Shown: piece after piece, positions 28,325 to 36,612 of the stretch
Position numbering within the stretch: position 1 is the first letter of the stretch
Layout of the letters: the number at the start of each line of letters is the position of its first letter
Source of the DNA: DAOTUL01 sp034437435
Lineage (GTDB): Bacteria > Chloroflexota > Anaerolineae > Aggregatilineales > Phototrophicaceae
Reading direction: 5' to 3'
Length of the DNA stretch: 48,740 bases
NCBI GenBank assembly: GCA_964417785.1
Contig: CAYQJO010000005.1
Location: 1 to 48,740, forward strand
Position numbers and translations under genes: made by a program
Notes under the pieces: model-generated
Told to the model about the DNA's origin: nothing
Databases searched by the model: none
Seen by the model: only the letters and a program-made list of their open reading frames with translations

Positions 28325-29561
28325 CAACGTCCCCTTCGAAGAATTTCTGCATCCACTCGTAGTTGGCCGTGCGATCCAGCATTTGCCGGATGAAGCCCAG
28401 GGTGGCCGCCATACCACCGCTGAGGAAAAACGGTCGGGATGCAAGCTGGTTGGTGAAGTACAGTGCCGGGATGCCTCGCTCTTTGGCGACCGCACACAGC
28501 GGCGTGGTCCCCAGGACGAGGTCGGGTTTGTATTCGTCCAGCGCGGCTATATCGTCTTCCAGTGACTTGCGGTAGACGACCTCTTTTGTCCCGTGTCCGC
28601 GCAGCCACATCTCGTCCGGCAGCACCATCGGATCGGGACCGATAGAGGTCGAGACATACGGCACATCCGCGCCCGCTTCGACCAGCAGCCGCGCATAAGC
28701 CAGTTCGCTGCCTTCGTAGCCGGTCACCAGAATCCGGGCGGAAAGTGGCTGAGCGTTCATAATGGCCTGGGCGGTATCCCGTTCGCGCTCAGCGGTTTGA
28801 TTCACCAGCGCCGGGTCCAGATCCATCAGAGAACCGACCGCTTTGATCCAGGCATACGAGCCGCTGGCCCCTACCGGTGCACCGCCGACGATGGGAATAT
28901 CCCAGGAACGGAACAGCGCCATCGTTTCTTTGTAGAACGGATGGAGTGGAGCCAGCGCCCCTACCCGACCGGCCCGGCGCAGATCAGCAATCGAGCGACC
29001 GGGCAGCGCCAGTGTCGCTTCCACCCCCATCTGGCGCAGTAGACCGTCAATCGCCAGTGGGTCCGCCGGGAAAATCTCGCCCAGCAGGATCAGGGTTTTG
29101 CGTTCCCGCTCCCCTTCTCGATCCGCCAGCCGGTCCAGCAGCGCTGCCAGCGCGATATCTTTTGCCTCCGGGTGGGAGTGGATGGCGTAAGCCGGTACCC
29201 GTACCAGCACCACCTCGGCATCACCAACTTGCCGGGGGAGCATCTCCTCCGGCAGGCCAGCCGTCTCGGCCACACACAGCGAGACCACCGGAATCAAGCG
29301 GCAGCCCGGCTCATTGGCGGCGACCTCAATCGCTGCCCGTGTGCTTTCAACGATCTCGCCGGCCATCAGTTCCGCCGTTCCCAGATGTGCCGCCAGAATC
29401 GATTTTCGCGCCCCATAGAAATGGGTTACGAAAGTCAGCCCGTAGATGCAGCCGGTGTCGGATGCCATCACGGGATGCGATCCGTCGATTCGCGTCAGAA
29501 TACGCAGTGACCCGAAGGCAGGACACATCGACTGGGGGTGAAGCTGGCAGGGTTTGCTCAC
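28317..29561 (-). CDS. bchY: Chlorophyllide a reductase subunit Y
   Basis: A 414-residue protein with a GTG start overlapping the previous stop by one nt (TAGTG). CQLHPQSMCPAFGSLRILTR carries cluster-binding Cys residues, and HPVMASDTGCIYGLTFVTHF is a BchY signature, with GARKSILAAHLGTAELMAGE after it. The late segment GTTPLCAVAKERGIPALYFT is also typical. Partner of BchZ in chlorophyllide a oxidoreductase. The family is somewhat longer in proteobacteria (about 480-500 residues); the shorter N-terminus here may be normal for this phylum. Confidence 0.95.
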   Translation of the reverse strand: MSKPCQLHPQSMCPAFGSLRILTRIDGSHPVMASDTGCIYGLTFVTHFYGARKSILAAHLGTAELMAGEIVESTRAAIEVAANEPGCRLIPVVSLCVAETAGLPEEMLPRQVGDAEVVLVRVPAYAIHSHPEAKDIALAALLDRLADREGERERKTLILLGEIFPADPLAIDGLLRQMGVEATLALPGRSIADLRRAGRVGALAPLHPFYKETMALFRSWDIPIVGGAPVGASGSYAWIKAVGSLMDLDPALVNQTAERERDTAQAIMNAQPLSARILVTGYEGSELAYARLLVEAGADVPYVSTSIGPDPMVLPDEMWLRGHGTKEVVYRKSLEDDIAALDEYKPDLVLGTTPLCAVAKERGIPALYFTNQLASRPFFLSGGMAATLGFIRQMLDRTANYEWMQKFFEGDVDG

Positions 29562-30094
29562 TAGTCTTCGTCTGCTTTCGGATAACGACCCGAACTCAGT
29601 GTATCTTGCAGCTTTTGGAGGCCGTCCCAGTCACCGCTGGCGGCATAACTGGCCTGTTCCGTCCAGGATTCCATGCTGGGGGCGAAGTCCATACCGGCAG
29701 CGGTCAATGCAGCCCGGAAATCGTCTTCGCTGGAAGCGGCCACTTTGGCGAACGTGTTGATACCGTAGTCGATGAGCGCCTGAGCGATCTTCGGCCCGAT
29801 GCCTTCCAACCGGGTCAGATTATCCGGTTTGGTGGTCTCCTGTAAGCGGGTTGGCGGTGCTGCTTCGACGGTTGTCATGCTCTCCGGCGGTAGAATCGAC
29901 ACATACGGTCCGGCGGGTGTTTCCACATCAACACCCTTTTTGCCCGGTTCAACCCCGTCCTTGATCCCGGTCCGCAGGTAAGTCCGGCGGGCGTTGAGAT
30001 CGGTCAGCACGGCAAAGAAGATGAAGCCGAGTACGGTCAGCGCCAGCGGTCCATAACAGAGCGCATAGGCAGTAAGAGGAGTCTCGTTAAACAT
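29561..30094 (-). CDS. Membrane-anchored helix-hairpin-helix protein between bchX and bchY
   Basis: A 177-residue protein with one N-terminal membrane helix (CYGPLALTVLGFIFFAVL, about residues 13-30), a charged linker (about 35-88), and a helix-hairpin-helix domain beginning LTRLEGIGPKIAQALIDYGI (about 92-112), followed by FAKVAASSEDDFRAALTAAG. Such domains usually bind nucleic acid or proteins; the same fold is found fused to ribosomal or uncharacterised proteins in Chloroflexota. It is inserted between bchX (24-nt gap) and bchY (1-nt overlap), so it is co-expressed with chlorophyllide a reductase. A scaffold role at the membrane is an inference. Confidence 0.8.
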   Translation of the reverse strand: MFNETPLTAYALCYGPLALTVLGFIFFAVLTDLNARRTYLRTGIKDGVEPGKKGVDVETPAGPYVSILPPESMTTVEAAPPTRLQETTKPDNLTRLEGIGPKIAQALIDYGINTFAKVAASSEDDFRAALTAAGMDFAPSMESWTEQASYAASGDWDGLQKLQDTLSSGRYPKADED

Positions 30095-30118
30095 GGCTTC
30101 CTGCTACCTTTCTTGTAC

Positions 30119-31294
30119 TTAATGATAAGATGGTGCGTCCACATAACGCACATCGATTAGCGAAAATGTCTGGCCGCTGCGGGCTAATGCTGAAAGAAAT
30201 GCCATTTTTTGATCCAGTTGCTCGGTGCCACCCAGGCGTATCTCCGTCGCGCCCGATGTCACCGTAATGCCATCCTGTACATCCTGTTCCATACCTGTGA
30301 TATGGATACCGATGGCGGCCATCATATCCTGTACCCGGCGCTGCGTCGGGTCGGTCACATGGACCTGCGGCGTCAGCGTCAATTCCGTCTGGAATATATC
30401 GCGTGTTGGCGCGTTTTGCCCAAAAAGGTCCGAGTCTCGCGCCGGTGTTGGTACGCCTGGTGGTTCCTGGGTGTCGAACACTGCCAGAAAATCTTCGTAG
30501 CTTAAGGGTTGGTAGTCGGTACATGGCGGTATCTCATGCCGTGTGATCCGTCCGGCCAGGTCAGCGAAAATGTCGTCAAAGTGATCGACTTTCAGTGCCA
30601 GTTGACAGGCGTCGGCCAACACCCGGACTTCCTGGTTCAGCGGCACTCGTGTCAGTATTGGCAGCCCGGTCGCCTGGGCGAAACGGTCGGCGGTGTCGCT
30701 ACCGTCGTCCCGGTTGACGATCAGACCCAGAATCTGGGTCGATCCGCCCATTGACTGGAAATAACGGGCAGCAGTGGCGATATTGTTGGCAGCATAAAGT
30801 GACTGCCGGTCATGGCCCACGACGATAATGACTTCCTCAGCCAGTGAACGCGCCAGGGGCGTTGCGAAGCCACCACAGACGACATCGCCCAGGAAATCCA
30901 TCACGATGTAATCCAGACTCCAGCGCCTCATGCCGAGCCGTTCCAGTACCTTGAATCCATGCGAGATGCCCTGCCCACCGCAGCCGCGACCGACATCCGG
31001 GCCACCGATCTCGCAGCCGAAAATCGGCATGCCGGGACTCAGTTCATTGCGGAAGATGATATCCCCGACCCCCATTTGATCTTCGGTCCCCATTTCTTTA
31101 TGTTTGCGCCAGACTTCGCCCAGCGTCGGCAGGGAATGGCCGTCGAAGATGGTATTGCACGAGTCGTGCTTGGGGTCACAGCCCAGTTGCAGCACGCGGT
31201 AGCCGTCCAGGGTGAGGCGTGCGGTCAGGTTCGACGTGGTGAAACTTTTGCCGATTCCCCCCTTTCCGTAAATGGCGAGCATTCTGGCAGTCAT
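30119..31294 (-). CDS. bchX: Chlorophyllide a reductase iron protein, with C-terminal extension
   Basis: A 391-residue NifH-like ATPase. The P-loop is YGKGGIGKSFTTSN (residues 9-22), followed by VLQLGCDPKHDSC, the 4Fe-4S Cys in GRGCGGQGI and in FLGDVVCGGFATP, and VNRDDGSDTADRFA. BchX transfers electrons to BchY/BchZ with ATP hydrolysis. The start at 31294 overlaps the bchC stop by four nt (ATGA). Proteobacterial BchX has about 330 residues; here the last 70-80 (RVQDMMAAIGIHITGMEQD ... LDQKMAFLSALARSG ... FSLIDVRYVDAPSYH) form an extra domain, with a beta-sheet pattern somewhat like the C-terminal part of FtsQ. Confidence 0.95.
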   Translation of the reverse strand: MTARMLAIYGKGGIGKSFTTSNLTARLTLDGYRVLQLGCDPKHDSCNTIFDGHSLPTLGEVWRKHKEMGTEDQMGVGDIIFRNELSPGMPIFGCEIGGPDVGRGCGGQGISHGFKVLERLGMRRWSLDYIVMDFLGDVVCGGFATPLARSLAEEVIIVVGHDRQSLYAANNIATAARYFQSMGGSTQILGLIVNRDDGSDTADRFAQATGLPILTRVPLNQEVRVLADACQLALKVDHFDDIFADLAGRITRHEIPPCTDYQPLSYEDFLAVFDTQEPPGVPTPARDSDLFGQNAPTRDIFQTELTLTPQVHVTDPTQRRVQDMMAAIGIHITGMEQDVQDGITVTSGATEIRLGGTEQLDQKMAFLSALARSGQTFSLIDVRYVDAPSYH

Positions 31295-32247
31295 AAAACA
31301 GTCCAATCCAGTACCAGTTTCAAACAATCCATATCGTTCAACGCAATCTGATACGCCGAGGCCACCTCAGCGATGGGCAGATTGTGGGTCAGCAGTGAGC
31401 CGACCGCAAGCTGTCCGCTGGCGATGAGATCGCGGCAGCGGATCAAATCACCCGATGCCCACTCTTTTGCCGTCAGCAGCCGTGCCTCTTTGAGGAACAG
31501 CGGCATATAGGGTATTTCCAATGTCTGGTAGTAACCGAGCAGCAGGATCGTCCCGCCGTTTGCCAGCAGCGGCAGCGAGCCGGTCAGTGCTTTCATCGAT
31601 CCGCTGGCTTCGACGATCACGTCCACCGGCTCCGTGATCGCTTCCGTGACCGGCTGTCGTTCTACGTCGATCAACTGATCGGCGGCAGCGCGTTCTAAGC
31701 GGCTGGCACTGCGGTCAGCGGCGGCAATCCATGCGCCGCGTGCGCTGGCGATCCGGGCCGCCAACTGCCCTACCGGCCCCTGTCCCAGGACCAGAACGCG
31801 CTGGTCCGCTTCCAGGTCGAGCAGGTCGATGCCGTGCAGGGCGGTTGCCGCCAGTGCCAACAAGACACCGTGACGCGGCTCCACGCCATCCAGTGTTACC
31901 ACACGGTCCGCGCCGGTGATGAGGGTTGCGGACTGTCCGCCCCAGGCCGGGTTGATGCCCTCATAGCAGTGAGCGCCGCCTACATAAACCCATTCACCGC
32001 GCCGTTCCGGCGCGACGTTTGCGCCCGTTTCCACGATCTGACCAACGGTTTCGTATCCCGGTACCACTGGCAGTTGCAGCATGGGATGCGGCATCTGACC
32101 GGCCAGCAGCATCCGCTCGGTGCCAGCGCTAATGGACGTATAAGCGGTTTTCACCACCACGTCGTCGGCACCGGCAGGACGCAGAGTCACGTCTTGTAAT
32201 TCGACCTGCCCCGCTTCCGGGATGACTACCGCCTGTGTCGTCGCCAT
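31291..32247 (-). CDS. bchC: Bacteriochlorophyllide a 3-hydroxyethyl dehydrogenase
   Basis: A 318-residue medium-chain dehydrogenase. Family landmarks are AYTSISAGTERMLLAGQMPH, VVPGYETVGQIVE, WVYVGGAHCYEGINPAWGGQ and the NAD-binding RVLVLGQGPVGQLAARIASA (about residues 140-160). It oxidises the 3-hydroxyethyl group of the bacteriochlorin to the 3-acetyl group, after BchF and BchXYZ. The ATG at 32247 has AGGAGG upstream and overlaps the bchF stop by one nt (TGATG). Confidence 0.93.
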   Translation of the reverse strand: MATTQAVVIPEAGQVELQDVTLRPAGADDVVVKTAYTSISAGTERMLLAGQMPHPMLQLPVVPGYETVGQIVETGANVAPERRGEWVYVGGAHCYEGINPAWGGQSATLITGADRVVTLDGVEPRHGVLLALAATALHGIDLLDLEADQRVLVLGQGPVGQLAARIASARGAWIAAADRSASRLERAAADQLIDVERQPVTEAITEPVDVIVEASGSMKALTGSLPLLANGGTILLLGYYQTLEIPYMPLFLKEARLLTAKEWASGDLIRCRDLIASGQLAVGSLLTHNLPIAEVASAYQIALNDMDCLKLVLDWTVL

Positions 32248-32705
32248 CACGCCTCCTGCACCGCCGGTCGCTGCTGCCGTGCCATGATTCCACGCACCAG
32301 GAATTGGAGGAAGTTCACAACATAGCTCAGGTAAACGATGAGCATGAATATCATGATGGACTCTTCCGACCAGCCCATGAGCAGGACCACAAAGTACAGG
32401 TTATGCAGCACCATCGCCACACCGTTCACGGCGTCCTCCCAGAAGAACTCCGGGGCCAGGAACCAGTGTCCGAAGACCTCTTTCTCCCAGAACATGCCGG
32501 TGACGGTGATGAGCCACAGCATGAGGATTTTGACCAGCACACTAAAAGTGGCGATGGCGTAACCTGCGCCGGTTTGCAGATAATGCACGATCAAAATCGA
32601 ACTGATGATAAAGGTCAGTAGTTGCAGCGGTGCCAGAACTGTCTGGACCCGCGTCCATTTGCTGGTCTTGCGTCTCTCCATCTGCTCGGCGGTATATTTA
32701 CTCAT
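32247..32705 (-). CDS. bchF: 3-vinyl bacteriochlorophyllide hydratase
   Basis: A 152-residue integral membrane protein with four hydrophobic segments. The N-terminal signature KYTAEQMERRKTSKWTRVQ, then LAPLQLLTFIISSILIVHYL, VTGMFWEKEVFGHWFLAPEF and FWEDAVNGV are characteristic of BchF. It hydrates the C3 vinyl group of chlorophyllide a (or its reduced form) to hydroxyethyl, the substrate of BchC. It overlaps the hydrolase gene upstream by 8 nt. Length fits the family. Confidence 0.93.
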   Translation of the reverse strand: MSKYTAEQMERRKTSKWTRVQTVLAPLQLLTFIISSILIVHYLQTGAGYAIATFSVLVKILMLWLITVTGMFWEKEVFGHWFLAPEFFWEDAVNGVAMVLHNLYFVVLLMGWSEESIMIFMLIVYLSYVVNFLQFLVRGIMARQQRPAVQEA

Positions 32706-33570
32706 GACGCAAAAAACCCCGTAAGATCACCATATACTCATCCGGTTTTTCGACCATCGGCAGATGGCCGCATTCTTCAATCCAGCGGACTTCGCAGTTC
32801 GGGATGATGCTGACTGTGTAATCGACGTTCTCCATCGGCATCATCTTGTCCTGACGGCAGGCCACCAGCATCACCGGGGCCTGCAACCGCGATCCGGCTC
32901 CAGGTATGGCTGGTGTGGTGGCGTTGTCGGCACAGGTGTTGGCTGTCGCTTCGTCCAGTTCCAGAAAATCCAGCAATCCCTGCCGCAGTAATTTGCGGTC
33001 ATCAGGTACGCGATGGAAATATTGTCTTGCCAGCATCTGGGCCATACCGGGAACACCCACCATCCAGTTATGGCGCAGCTTCATCGTCAGGCGGAAGACG
33101 CGCATCACAGTCCGGTAGGTTTGCTCTTGTTGTTTGGTCATGAAGAAGGTCAGCGAGGTCAGCACCAGCCGCTCGACCTGATCCGGTCGGGCATCCGTCA
33201 ATAGCAGTGCCATCGCGCCACCCATCGAATGACCCACAACCTGCACCCGGTCGATTTCCAGCCGGTCCAGGATGTAGCCCAGCGTCTCAATCTGATCGAA
33301 CAGGGTTTGTGGCGGATCAACCGGCATCGAGCGTCCGGTGCCGGGTAAATCTGGCACGATCACACGCAGCGTGGACGACAGTTCAAATGCGGTTTGTCGC
33401 CAGTAGCTTCCGGTACCGCCCCATCCGTGAATCAGCAGCACCGGTGGCTGGTTGGATGGCCGGCTCGGTTCCCATACATCGACCAGCAGCGGACCATGAT
33501 CGCGCCGGAAGGTGTAGGTTTGCTTCACCCGTTTTTCGGTTGGGGCTTCAACAGCCAGTGTAGCAGCCAT
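32698..33570 (-). CDS. BchO-like alpha/beta hydrolase
   Basis: A 290-residue protein with the full hydrolase set: oxyanion region LLIHGWGGTGSYWRQ, nucleophile elbow VVGHSMGGAMAL, acid in CRQDKMMP and His in ECGHLPMVEKPDEY. It has no signal peptide. BchO, an alpha/beta hydrolase in purple-bacterial photosynthesis clusters, is sometimes linked to Mg-chelatase or BChl assembly, and its reaction is unknown. Position between puhE and bchF, with a 3-nt gap and an 8-nt overlap, supports a pigment-linked role, but similarity to generic hydrolases means the gene name is not safe. Confidence 0.8.
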   Translation of the reverse strand: MAATLAVEAPTEKRVKQTYTFRRDHGPLLVDVWEPSRPSNQPPVLLIHGWGGTGSYWRQTAFELSSTLRVIVPDLPGTGRSMPVDPPQTLFDQIETLGYILDRLEIDRVQVVGHSMGGAMALLLTDARPDQVERLVLTSLTFFMTKQQEQTYRTVMRVFRLTMKLRHNWMVGVPGMAQMLARQYFHRVPDDRKLLRQGLLDFLELDEATANTCADNATTPAIPGAGSRLQAPVMLVACRQDKMMPMENVDYTVSIIPNCEVRWIEECGHLPMVEKPDEYMVILRGFLRHE

Positions 33571-33573
33571 TCT

Positions 33574-34356
33574 TCAATCTCCAGACTGGTCCAACGAGAC
33601 GCTGCGCAAACCCCATCCCCAGATGATTGCGGGCAGGGGCAGAACCAGCATCCAGTGTTCCAGAATGCCCAGTGTGATCATGGTGGCGATCACGAATGTT
33701 CCGGTCGTTTGTGCCGGATCGGTGCCGGGGGCGATCCCCTGGTAAATCAGTCCCAGGACCATGCTGGACGCGATGACCACCGAGAACGGGAACAGCGCGT
33801 TGATCGTCCGGCTGCTCAATAGATGGTTCAAATGGTGCATGCGCGGCGGCAAAATCTCAATGTGGAAATTGCGCACCCCCAGGAAGACGTTGAGCTTGGC
33901 GCTGGTGTGCATCAGCCACAGCGTCAGGTAAATCCATAAGCCCCAGCGGTTGCTATGTGACCATGTGAGAACAGCGATCAAAACGCCGGAGAGAGCGGTA
34001 ATAATCTCGTGGTGCAGGCTGTAGCGAAGCGCCAACCGAAAGCGCTCGCGCAGTGTGCGCGGTGAACTGGACTCCGGTATGATGGGCATGGGACCGGTAA
34101 CAAAGCCCAGATAATAGCCTGCGACCTGCCAACCCCAGATAATAATGCCACAGGTGGCGGCCACATAGACACCGGTGATGGTGTTGGTGTCGCGGGTGGC
34201 GTAGATGCCGCCGTAAGCCAGGGCAGTCACCAGGGTGGCGGCCAGGAAAAACAACGCCATCACCGATCTGGACCGCCTGTAGACTGCCATAATCAAGCCA
34301 GTGGTGAACCACCAGATGAAAACCGCAGCCAGAACCGGCATGAGAAAATCGAGCAT
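33574..34356 (-). CDS. puhE: PuhE-type photosynthetic complex assembly protein (DUF3623)
   Basis: A 260-residue membrane protein with about seven helices. Family landmarks are FIWWFTTGLIMAVYRR near the start, GVYVAATCGIIIWGWQVAGY, YLGFVTGPMPI, HHEIITALSGVLIAVLTW and WLMHTSAKLNVFLGVRNFHI with LPPRMHHLN. PuhE is reported to affect reaction-centre assembly in purple bacteria, where it lies near puhA; no puhA (H subunit) is visible here, as expected for FAP reaction centres. Its ATG overlaps the bchP stop by one nt. Confidence 0.85.
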   Translation of the reverse strand: MLDFLMPVLAAVFIWWFTTGLIMAVYRRSRSVMALFFLAATLVTALAYGGIYATRDTNTITGVYVAATCGIIIWGWQVAGYYLGFVTGPMPIIPESSSPRTLRERFRLALRYSLHHEIITALSGVLIAVLTWSHSNRWGLWIYLTLWLMHTSAKLNVFLGVRNFHIEILPPRMHHLNHLLSSRTINALFPFSVVIASSMVLGLIYQGIAPGTDPAQTTGTFVIATMITLGILEHWMLVLPLPAIIWGWGLRSVSLDQSGD

Positions 34357-35564
34357 CAGTTCACAACACCTCGTCCGGGCATGTAATGCCGCACTTGCGA
34401 GACCATAATGTCGGCGGTCATGCGCAGTTGAGATACCCAGGGAACCGGGGTCATCTTCTTATACATGTAGGATTCAAAGGTCAACTGCTGTACATCACGG
34501 TTACGGCACATATCGGTGAAGACTTCCATCTGGCGTGGGTTGCCATAACCCCATTTTTGCAGCCATTGCAGGAAGCGATACATGGTTCGATATTCTTTCC
34601 ACCAACCCCGCTCATAATGCCGCAGTGCCGCATATGACGTATCCGGCAGGACTTCGATCAGGGTTTTGGCGGCTTGCTCACCGCTTTTCATCGCCCAGTA
34701 GATGCCCTCGCCCGATGTCCCGGCTACCAGTCCTGCCGCGTCACCGACGAGCATGACGCGCTCAAACGCCATCTGTTTGCGGGGATGGATGGGCAGCGCG
34801 TGGGCTTCTTCCATAAAGACCTCACCGCCGTCCAGTTCTGCCGCCACCCGTTGTTTCAGGTTGGCAAGCAACTGGCGCATCTCGCGGGTTTTGCCCGGTC
34901 CGGCACCGCAGCCAACCGCCACATGATCCGCTTTGGGGAAGACCCAGGCGTATAAATCCGGGCTGACATCGCGCCCCAGGTAAAGTGAAGCCGTATCCGC
35001 CCAACGTTGCAGCTTGTCGGGTGGCAGGTAAATGCGCTCCTGAATGGCGACACAGTATGGCAGGCGCGGCAGGCCGAGCAGTTTGGCCGTGGTCGAATAG
35101 GCTCCGTCGGCCCCGATGACGACTTCAGCTTCGATGGTGCGCACTTCGCGGCTGTTTTTGCTGGTGTAGCTGGCGAAGACGCCATCGGCGTTGACCTGCA
35201 AATCGACCAGTTTACCTTCAATTAGCTGCGCACCGTGATCGACAGCACGCTGGCGCAGGTAAGGGTCGAGTTCTTCGCGCGTGACCATTGCCACATAGTT
35301 ATCGGGACGGTTCTCCAATCCGGCGACCTGGATTTCAGCCAGTCGTTCGGATGGGGAATGAATTTCCGCTTTATAGACCTTGCGCGAAATTAGCGATTCT
35401 GGAATATTAAATTCGGTGAAAGCGATGGGCGGCAATGCCCCACCGCAGGGTTTTACCCAGTTCAGGTCACGTTCCAGCAAGATAACGGGGACACCGGCCT
35501 CGGCCAGCGTGTTGGCTGCTGTTGCGCCACCAACAGACGCACCGACAACTAAAATTGGCTTCAT
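34356..35564 (-). CDS. bchP: Geranylgeranyl (bacterio)chlorophyll reductase
   Basis: A 402-residue FAD enzyme. KPILVVGASVGGATAANTLA is the FAD fold, NWVKPCGGALPP the family signature (KxCGG type), and VMLVGDAAGLVAGTSGEGIY with WAMKSGEQAA the second FAD motif. BchP reduces three double bonds of the geranylgeranyl tail to phytyl. I chose the internal ATG at 35564 as it directly precedes the fold. It follows bchG by 19 nt, the usual G-P pairing. A menaquinone-reducing role (the other paralogue at 22242) is less likely here. Confidence 0.93.
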   Translation of the reverse strand: MKPILVVGASVGGATAANTLAEAGVPVILLERDLNWVKPCGGALPPIAFTEFNIPESLISRKVYKAEIHSPSERLAEIQVAGLENRPDNYVAMVTREELDPYLRQRAVDHGAQLIEGKLVDLQVNADGVFASYTSKNSREVRTIEAEVVIGADGAYSTTAKLLGLPRLPYCVAIQERIYLPPDKLQRWADTASLYLGRDVSPDLYAWVFPKADHVAVGCGAGPGKTREMRQLLANLKQRVAAELDGGEVFMEEAHALPIHPRKQMAFERVMLVGDAAGLVAGTSGEGIYWAMKSGEQAAKTLIEVLPDTSYAALRHYERGWWKEYRTMYRFLQWLQKWGYGNPRQMEVFTDMCRNRDVQQLTFESYMYKKMTPVPWVSQLRMTADIMVSQVRHYMPGRGVVN

Positions 35565-35583
35565 CAGACACACCCAATAACGC

Positions 35584-36492
35584 TTACAACGCACGCAGGC
35601 CGATAGCTGCCGCCATCATGCCCCATACGAATACACTTACACCAAAAGCACTGAATTTCAGATATTGTTCCAATGGCGCTCGCAGGAAATTCCGTTGTAA
35701 CGGAAGCTGCGCCAGCAAGATGCCCAAAATGGCGGCGGCGGCAATCCAGTTGCCCCATAACAAGAACGCACCTATCACACCGAGTTGCGCCAGATTCATC
35801 GTGAAAACGATCATCCAGGCGGCGCGAACCGGGCCATATTGTACCGGGATCGTCCGGATACCGCCCAAACGGTCGCCGTCGATGCTTTTGTAATCATTGA
35901 TGCTCATGATGCCGTGCGCACCGAAGGAATACAGCGCGGCTACGGCGATAACCGGCAGGGTCAGTGGTGCGAAGGCGATATGACCGGCTAACCAGGCCAT
36001 CCCCTCATATGAGATGGCGACCAGGGTATTGCCGATCCAGCCATTACGTTTAGCTCGTAGTGGCGGCGCACTGTAAGCCATCCCCAGCAGGATACCACTG
36101 CCAGTCAGCAGCAGGACACCACGCCCCAGATAGAGCGAGATGACAATGCCCACCGGGACCAGGACCAGGATGGTCAGCATCACCTGATTCAGCGTCACCC
36201 GGCCTGATGGAATAAGACGGTCGGGTTCGTTAATCGCGTCAATTTCGCGGTCGAAGTAATCGTTGATGACTTGCGATACGCCGCAGAGAATCGGCCCGGC
36301 CAGCACCATACCGAGCGCGATCTGTAAAACACTGGTGAGGTTCCACCCGGTGACTCCACTCCCGATAGCACCGCAGAGAAATGCCCACATAGGTGCAAAC
36401 CATGTGACCGGCTTCATTAACGCAATCGAGCGGTTCAGAAGAGCCGGGCGCTCTCTATTGAGCGATGTATTTGATGTCAAAGGTTGTTCCAT
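35584..36492 (-). CDS. bchG: Bacteriochlorophyll a synthase
   Basis: A 302-residue UbiA-family prenyltransferase with about nine membrane helices. QVINDYFDREIDAINEPDRL (about residues 75-92) is the first Asp-rich motif, in the form specific for chlorophyll synthases. The second is IMSINDYKSIDGDRLGGIRT. It attaches geranylgeranyl or phytyl diphosphate to bacteriochlorophyllide a in the membrane. It lies 120 nt downstream of pufC, a gap that holds no gene, and starts the pigment half of the operon. Confidence 0.95.
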   Translation of the reverse strand: MEQPLTSNTSLNRERPALLNRSIALMKPVTWFAPMWAFLCGAIGSGVTGWNLTSVLQIALGMVLAGPILCGVSQVINDYFDREIDAINEPDRLIPSGRVTLNQVMLTILVLVPVGIVISLYLGRGVLLLTGSGILLGMAYSAPPLRAKRNGWIGNTLVAISYEGMAWLAGHIAFAPLTLPVIAVAALYSFGAHGIMSINDYKSIDGDRLGGIRTIPVQYGPVRAAWMIVFTMNLAQLGVIGAFLLWGNWIAAAAILGILLAQLPLQRNFLRAPLEQYLKFSAFGVSVFVWGMMAAAIGLRAL

Positions 36493-36612
36493 GAGTCACC
36501 GTTTCTATTTACAAACAAGTGAACTGAGCCTTATGGGGAACGCCAGTTGCAAGAACCGACATGTTCCCCCGACTCAGTCAGCAGATTCCCCCACAGATTG
36601 ATTCAGCCGCGT

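Noticed and set aside
28325..28495. Upstream extension of bchZ by 57 residues
   Set aside because: The extra residues overlap bchY in another frame and have no family similarity; MAKIVRD is the natural start.
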